Positions 57,053 through 61,078 of a stretch of 61,078 nt of DNA are shown here, in pieces; position 1 is the first letter of the stretch, and each line of letters begins with the position of its first letter. Under the pieces are notes generated by a model. The model did not search any database, was not told the origin of the DNA, and saw only the letters and a list, made by a program, of their open reading frames with translations. Where the stretch lies: contig CAMIYN010000003.1 of the NCBI GenBank assembly GCA_946403075.1, positions 1-61,078 of the forward strand. Direction: 5' to 3'. The position numbers and the translations under genes were made by a program. Source of the stretch: an uncultured Lachnospiraceae bacterium (GTDB lineage Bacteria > Bacillota > Clostridia > Lachnospirales > Lachnospiraceae).

Positions 57053-57071
57053 CAAACAATCGCAGGGCTTC

Positions 57072-57342
57072 GTAGGGGCGAAGCACCGCGAGCCCACAGC
57101 AAGATAGTAGAGTTAATTTGTAGGGGCGAACCTTTGGGAGCCCGTAGCAAGATAGCAGTGTTCGCCGTAGGGGCGAAGCATCGCGAGCCCAAAACAAGAT
57201 GGTAGAGTAAGTTGTAGGGGCGAAGTACCGCGAGCCCGTAGCAATACAGTAGTGTTAGCCGTAGGGGCGAACCATTGGGAGCCCTAAGCGAGCCCGTAGC
57301 AAAAAAGTAGTGTTAGTTGTAGGAGCGAAGCACCGCGAGCCC
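57072..57342 (+). repeat. Tandem array of six 47-bp hairpin units
   Basis: Units start at 57072, 57120, 57167, 57214, 57261 and 57319 (periods 48, 47, 47, 47, 58). Each contains GTAGGGGCGAA, a short variable core, GAGCCC and then a less constant GTAGCAAGATAGTAGTGTTAGCC-like tail; the fifth carries an 11-base extra piece. The core folds as GGGC/GCCC, tandem G-A mismatches, and two inner pairs that covary between units (GC/GC versus CC/GG). It begins about 20 bases after the giant gene and contains no T-run terminator. Confidence 0.88.
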
Positions 57343-57355
57343 AGTTTGTTTAAAA

Positions 57356-57391
57356 CATAGGGGTAAAGTGTCTATGCCCTAGTAATAATAG
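57356..57391 (+). promoter_or_regulatory. Possible pseudoknot or alternative hairpins upstream of tgt
   Basis: TAGGG (57358-57362) pairs with CCCTA (57377-57381). Within its loop CTAT (57372-57375) can pair with ATAG (57388-57391), giving an H-type pseudoknot. CATAG (57356-57360) with CTATG (57372-57376) is a competing hairpin. Compact pseudoknots sense preQ1 upstream of queuosine genes, but the A-rich tail and loop bases of the known class are not matched, so this is speculative. Confidence 0.2.
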
Positions 57392-57407
57392 TTGTGGGGT
57401 AGCATAT

Positions 57408-57509
57408 ATGGAATCAAATTTAGATAAAAAAGATGAAAAAGGGACAATAATTAAGCATTTAATAGGAATGCTAAAAAGTATACACAATATTCACAAAAAT
57501 ATAGTATAA
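57408..57509 (+). CDS. Possible 33-aa small ORF before tgt
   Basis: ATG at 57408 with GTGGGGT just upstream opens 33 codons ending TAA at 57509, seven bases before tgt. The peptide is polar and Lys-rich at the N-terminus, then amphipathic (IIKHLIGMLKSIHNIHKNIV). It could be a small protein, a leader peptide or a chance ORF. Confidence 0.3.
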   Translation: MESNLDKKDEKGTIIKHLIGMLKSIHNIHKNIV

Positions 57510-57510
57510 T
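57505..57510 (+). promoter_or_regulatory. Candidate -10 box of tgt
   Basis: A perfect TATAAT six bases before the tgt ATG. No good -35 hexamer is found at 16-18 bases. If used, the transcript would be leaderless; otherwise tgt is read from further upstream. Confidence 0.3.
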
Positions 57511-57516
57511 ATTTAA

Positions 57517-58659
57517 ATGAGTTATAAAATAATTAATAGTCAAGGGATGGCAAAATCAGCAGAGTTTAAGACAGTAGATGGTATTATACAAACACCTGTG
57601 TTTATGAATGTAGGAACAGTAGGAGCCATAAAAGGTGCAGTAGATACTTTTGATTTGAGAGAGATAAACACACAAATTTTACTTTGTAATACTTATCATT
57701 TGCATGTTAGAACTGGTGATGAAAATATAAAAAAACTTGGAGGAATTAAAAAGTTTGTAAATTGGGATAAACCAGTTCTCACAGATAGTGGTGGTTTTCA
57801 AGTTTTTTCACTTAAAGGAGTTGGTAGAAAAATCACAGAAGAGGGGGTGTTGTTTAAATCTCATATTGATGGGGCAAGAATTTTTATGGGACCAGAAGAA
57901 AGTATGGAAATACAAAGTAATCTTGCTTCTACTATTGCAATGGCTTTTGATGAATGTCCCCCAGCACTTGCAGAGTATGATTATATAAAACCATCAGTAG
58001 AGAGAACGAGTAGGTGGCTAAATAGATGTGTTAAAAGAATAAAAGAGTTAAACCAAAAAGATGACACGATAAATAGAGAACAAATGCTATTTGGCATAAA
58101 TCAAGGTGGAATTTTGGAAGATGTGCGAGTAGAGCATGCAAAAGAAATAGCAAAACTAAATTTGCAAGGATATGCAATAGGAGGGCTTGCAGTTGGGGAG
58201 ACACATGAGCAAATGTATAGAATAATAGATGTAGTTGTTCCTAACCTTCCGAAGGATAAACCTGTATATTTAATGGGAGTAGGGACACCCATAAATATAA
58301 TAGAAGCAGTGGATAGGGGAGTAGATTTTTTTGACTGTGTATATCCAAGTAGAAACGGAAGACATGGGCATGTGTATACGAGATATGGGAAAATTAATTT
58401 ATTTAATAATAAATATATTTTGGATGAAAAGCCGATAGAAGAGAATTGCAACTGTCCTGCTTGTATGCATTTTAGCAGGGCATATATAAGACATTTATTA
58501 AAATCAAAAGAAATGCTTGGAATGCGACTCTGTGTTTTGCATAATCTATATTATTATAATAATTTGATGGTAGAAATAAGAAGTGCAATAAGAGAAGGTA
58601 ATTGGAAAGATACGAAGAATAAATTAATAAATGATATAAAAAGTGGAGAAGAAAATTAA
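57517..58659 (+). CDS. tgt: Queuine/preQ1 tRNA-ribosyltransferase
   Basis: Exchanges guanine 34 of GUN-anticodon tRNAs for preQ1, the first tRNA-level step of queuosine synthesis. The 380 residues are the family's usual length. Landmarks: Asp90 in LTDSGGFQVF (base recognition), ESMEIQSNLASTIAMAFDEC, GGLAVGE, the catalytic nucleophile Asp273 in FDCVYPSRNGRHG, and the zinc site Cys311, Cys313, Cys316 (CNCPAC) with His342 (CVLHN). ATG 57517 has no Shine-Dalgarno site. In many bacteria yajC follows tgt; here an unrelated membrane protein follows after four bases. Confidence 0.97.
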   Translation: MSYKIINSQGMAKSAEFKTVDGIIQTPVFMNVGTVGAIKGAVDTFDLREINTQILLCNTYHLHVRTGDENIKKLGGIKKFVNWDKPVLTDSGGFQVFSLKGVGRKITEEGVLFKSHIDGARIFMGPEESMEIQSNLASTIAMAFDECPPALAEYDYIKPSVERTSRWLNRCVKRIKELNQKDDTINREQMLFGINQGGILEDVRVEHAKEIAKLNLQGYAIGGLAVGETHEQMYRIIDVVVPNLPKDKPVYLMGVGTPINIIEAVDRGVDFFDCVYPSRNGRHGHVYTRYGKINLFNNKYILDEKPIEENCNCPACMHFSRAYIRHLLKSKEMLGMRLCVLHNLYYYNNLMVEIRSAIREGNWKDTKNKLINDIKSGEEN

Positions 58660-58662
58660 ATT

Positions 58663-60819
58663 ATGAAAACAAAAAAAGAAATAAATTTAAATGAAGATAT
58701 AAAAACTTTCAAGACAAAGAAAAAAGAAAAAAAGAGACAAAAGCAAGCGGATAAGCTTTGGAGTGAAGAGATTGAGAGAAGAAATAAACCAATTTTACAA
58801 AAAATCAAAGAATGGTTTACTCCCAAAAAAATATCAATAATTTTGTTGGCATTTATTATTGTTGTAATAATAATAAAAACAGTTTTCCCACCTCTTATTT
58901 ATAATTTATTTACAAAAAAAGAAGTTTATTATATAAAAAATAATGACTTATATGTTAGTAATGAAAAAAAAGCACCAATAGGGAGTGCAGTTTATGATCA
59001 AAGTCTTTTGATGAATGATGCGATGTCAAATAAAATAGCAAATGTTTTAAAGATGGATGAGATTGATTTTGAACCAATATATGATAAAAAAAGTGGAACA
59101 ACTATCTATGCAAAAGAATACAATAAGTCAAATAATATATATACAATAGCAGCAAAACAAAAAGGCAAAGAAAATGATGAGTATGAAATAGATGGTGTAG
59201 AAAGAGGAACATATAAAATTTCAAAAAATAATGATGGAATTTTATATAAAAAATTAGAAGATGGCAAATATAATCTATATTATAGTGATTTTAAGAGAGA
59301 GAGATTATTAGAAAAAGATGTAAAAGAGTTTTTTGCTGATGATTTGCTTGACAAAATGTATGTGATAGCAAATGATGATTTATATTTTTGTGTTAGAAGT
59401 AATAATAATAAAAAAACATTAATTGCCACAAACTCTTTTATAGTAAAAGATGAGACAGATATAAAATATGATAAAATACTAGCAATCAATGATTTTAATA
59501 ATATTTGTTTTGGTAAGTATACAAATGAAAATAAAACTGTATTTAGTTTATATAAAAAATTGGGAGAATCAGAACCACAATTAATATCAGAAGAATGCAC
59601 AGGGGAAGTTGTATATTTTGAAAATGAAGATTATTTATACTATCAAAAACAATTAGTAGAACCGAGAAAAATAAGTGACTATGTAGAGGATGACATAAGC
59701 AATGGTGAATTTGACAAAACAGAACCAAAACTTAACGATTTTATGATGGGGCTATTTTTTGCAGTTCCAGATTATTTTTCGTATAGTGCAGCAAAAGCTG
59801 AATGGGATAGAGTGAAAAATTTTGTAAACAGAAATAAAGACACATTTGATAAATATGTCCAGCAGATTGATAGAGGAACATATAATGCACAATATAAAAA
59901 TATTTTTTACTATACAGATGGAAAGAGTGATACTTTCTGTGATGAAAAAATAAAAACACTTGTCAAAGTTAATGGGTATAAACCATATATATTTTTTGAG
60001 GCATATAAAATTGATACAAATAAAAATCCAATAAAAAAACAAAAATTGTCAGATATTATTAAATCTAATTCAAACATAAGTACATATATGAAAACCATTA
60101 GAGATGAAGGAGAAGTATATAGATATATATATTTCAAAAATGAAGGGATGAGAGTGAGAAATTTGTCAGGGGATAAATTCGAATTTTATGAGGCAAAAGA
60201 CAAATTGATACTCCACTCTATAAGTGATGACAAAATGTATCATACAGTATTTAGTGTAAATTTTGATAGAAACACTGTGGTAGATGCTATTTCGTATGGT
60301 AGATATTTGACTAATAATATTAGAGTATTTGCAAGTCCATATATAGATGATGTAATATATACAGTTGACTATGGAAATGATAGGTCATATATGTATGTAA
60401 ATGAAACACAGATTGAGAGAGAAGTAATGACTAAGGCAACCAAACTCACAAATGATTTAAAAAATGTTTTATTTATAACAGAATATAATTATAGTAAGGG
60501 TTCAGGAGTTTTGAACATTTTTAAAGATGGAAATAAAAAAACTATTGCTGAAAATGTGTTATATACTATGATTTTATCTAATGCAAGAGATGGTGCTATT
60601 TATTATTTAACTGACTTTGATGGGATTAGTCTAAATGGAAAATTATATATGTATGATATTTTAGAAAAAAATAGTTTATTAGATGATAGAGTAAATGGAA
60701 TAATAAATAAATATACAATCGATGAAAAAATGAAGTTATATAGAGAAAAGAGTAAAAAAAATACACAAAAAAGCGATGCAGGTGTTGATTTTGGTGAAAA
60801 CTATTATCAAAAATTTTAG
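58663..60819 (+). CDS. Single-pass membrane protein of unknown function (718 aa)
   Basis: The first 55 residues are very basic and cytosolic (KTKKKEKKRQKQADK), followed by one hydrophobic helix at about 57-75 and a large extracytoplasmic part. The latter repeats Tyr-rich short strands such as YYIKNNDLYVSN, DGKYNLYYSD and NDDLYFCVRSN, the style of beta-propeller-like sensor domains, though I cannot assign a family. The C-terminus (GVDFGENYYQKF) carries no anchor. It starts four bases after tgt, so it is co-transcribed, but a role in queuosine synthesis is not supported by its sequence. The tRNA promoter follows directly. Confidence 0.85.
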   Translation: MKTKKEINLNEDIKTFKTKKKEKKRQKQADKLWSEEIERRNKPILQKIKEWFTPKKISIILLAFIIVVIIIKTVFPPLIYNLFTKKEVYYIKNNDLYVSNEKKAPIGSAVYDQSLLMNDAMSNKIANVLKMDEIDFEPIYDKKSGTTIYAKEYNKSNNIYTIAAKQKGKENDEYEIDGVERGTYKISKNNDGILYKKLEDGKYNLYYSDFKRERLLEKDVKEFFADDLLDKMYVIANDDLYFCVRSNNNKKTLIATNSFIVKDETDIKYDKILAINDFNNICFGKYTNENKTVFSLYKKLGESEPQLISEECTGEVVYFENEDYLYYQKQLVEPRKISDYVEDDISNGEFDKTEPKLNDFMMGLFFAVPDYFSYSAAKAEWDRVKNFVNRNKDTFDKYVQQIDRGTYNAQYKNIFYYTDGKSDTFCDEKIKTLVKVNGYKPYIFFEAYKIDTNKNPIKKQKLSDIIKSNSNISTYMKTIRDEGEVYRYIYFKNEGMRVRNLSGDKFEFYEAKDKLILHSISDDKMYHTVFSVNFDRNTVVDAISYGRYLTNNIRVFASPYIDDVIYTVDYGNDRSYMYVNETQIEREVMTKATKLTNDLKNVLFITEYNYSKGSGVLNIFKDGNKKTIAENVLYTMILSNARDGAIYYLTDFDGISLNGKLYMYDILEKNSLLDDRVNGIINKYTIDEKMKLYREKSKKNTQKSDAGVDFGENYYQKF

Positions 60820-60827
60820 TAAAAAAC

Positions 60828-60856
60828 TTGACAATTATATATTGATTTAGTAATAT
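60828..60856 (+). promoter_or_regulatory. Promoter of tRNA-Gly/Phe/Gly operon
   Basis: TTGACA at 60828-60833, a 17-base spacer and TAATAT at 60851-60856. The first tRNA begins 12 bases after the -10 box, the same layout as the tRNA operon at 2076-2266. Confidence 0.85.
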
Positions 60857-60867
60857 TATTAAGCTTT

Positions 60868-60938
60868 GCGGGTGTAGTTCAATGGTAGAATGTCAGCCTT
60901 CCAAGCTGAATACGGGGGTCCGATTCCCCTCACCCGCT
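60868..60938 (+). tRNA. tRNA-Gly (TCC)
   Basis: A 71-base cloverleaf with acceptor GCGGGTG/CACCCGC, anticodon loop CTTCCAA (anticodon TCC) and T arm GGTCCGATTCC. CCA is not encoded. Confidence 0.95.
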
Positions 60939-60943
60939 TAAAT

Positions 60944-61016
<73 letters not shown>

Positions 61017-61028
61017 TTTATAAAATAT

Positions 61029-61078
61029 GCGCGAGTGGCTTAGTGGTATAGCGTCTCCTTGCCAAGGAGAAGGTCGCG
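61029..61078 (+). tRNA. tRNA-Gly (GCC), cut by window end
   Basis: It starts GCGCGAG, has D arm GGCTTAGTGGTATAGC and anticodon stem TCTCC/GGAGA with loop TTGCCAA (anticodon GCC). The T arm and acceptor 3' strand lie beyond the window. Confidence 0.9.

Noticed and set aside
55860-55920. LPTGA as a sortase site
   Set aside because: It lies more than 350 residues from the C-terminus, without the hydrophobic segment and basic tail that sortase substrates need.
14100-57050. Many minus-strand and alternate-frame ORFs inside the giant gene (for example 21187-21819, 46443-46676)
   Set aside because: They lie wholly within the giant frame, lack ribosome sites, and their sequences are Leu/Ile/Tyr-rich mirror products of an AT-rich coding strand.
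13883-57052. Giant frame as polyketide or non-ribosomal peptide synthase or polymorphic toxin
   Set aside because: No adenylation, ketosynthase, Rhs or toxin motifs were seen; the content is beta repeats with export and wall-binding ends.
57072-57342. CRISPR array
   Set aside because: The whole 47-base unit repeats, including the would-be spacers, units differ in length and core, and there are no cas genes. It is a tandem hairpin repeat.
57788-57988. 66-aa ORF inside tgt
   Set aside because: An alternate-frame ORF within a gene whose full set of catalytic and zinc residues is intact.

Overview
The window is AT-rich, and every protein gene and tRNA I can support lies on the + strand. The gene set points to an anaerobic low-GC Gram-positive bacterium of the Clostridia type: a CdaA/CdaR cyclic-di-AMP pair, IspG of the MEP isoprenoid pathway, a single-chain glycyl-tRNA synthetase, near-consensus TTGACA-N17-TATAAT promoters, strong AGGAGG-type ribosome sites, and a surface protein with choline-binding-like repeats. 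I cannot name the species.

Bases 1-13700 hold mostly housekeeping genes. They begin with the 3' part of a secreted-type protein with thrombospondin-type-3 calcium loops, apparently split by a one-base change in a T6 run. Next come a tRNA-Thr/tRNA-Met pair with promoter and terminator, a phosphoribosyltransferase tightly coupled to pyruvate kinase, and a small membrane protein overlapping glyS. A metal-resistance operon follows (SmtB-type ArsR repressor, free-standing HMA metallochaperone, P1B-2 ATPase). The stretch ends with cdaA, cdaR, a two-TM protein, rseP and ispG, closed by a rho-independent terminator.

Bases 13883-57052 are one uninterrupted 14,389-codon gene, about 70 % of the window. 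It has its own promoter, leader and Shine-Dalgarno site. The product has a signal peptide, an acidic segment, and twelve divergent modules each opening with an H-x-H-x2-C ... C-x-H signature and predicted to continue as a parallel beta-helix. It continues with a short block of InlB/Flg_new-type beta repeats inserted between modules 10 and 11, then a tract of ordinary InlB-type repeats in threes. After that come about sixteen copies of a 370-residue higher-order repeat built from four distinct beta subdomains, a Gly/Ser linker, and three cell-wall-binding repeats. It looks like a giant, non-covalently anchored surface fibre or adhesin. This is the outstanding object in the window.

Bases 57053-61078 hold a 47-bp tandem repeat array whose units fold into a hairpin with compensatory changes, a possible 33-codon ORF, tgt (queuosine biosynthesis), a 718-aa single-pass membrane protein of unknown function, and a tRNA-Gly/Phe/Gly operon cut off by the window end. 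Single copies of the same hairpin element also sit directly behind pyk and rseP.
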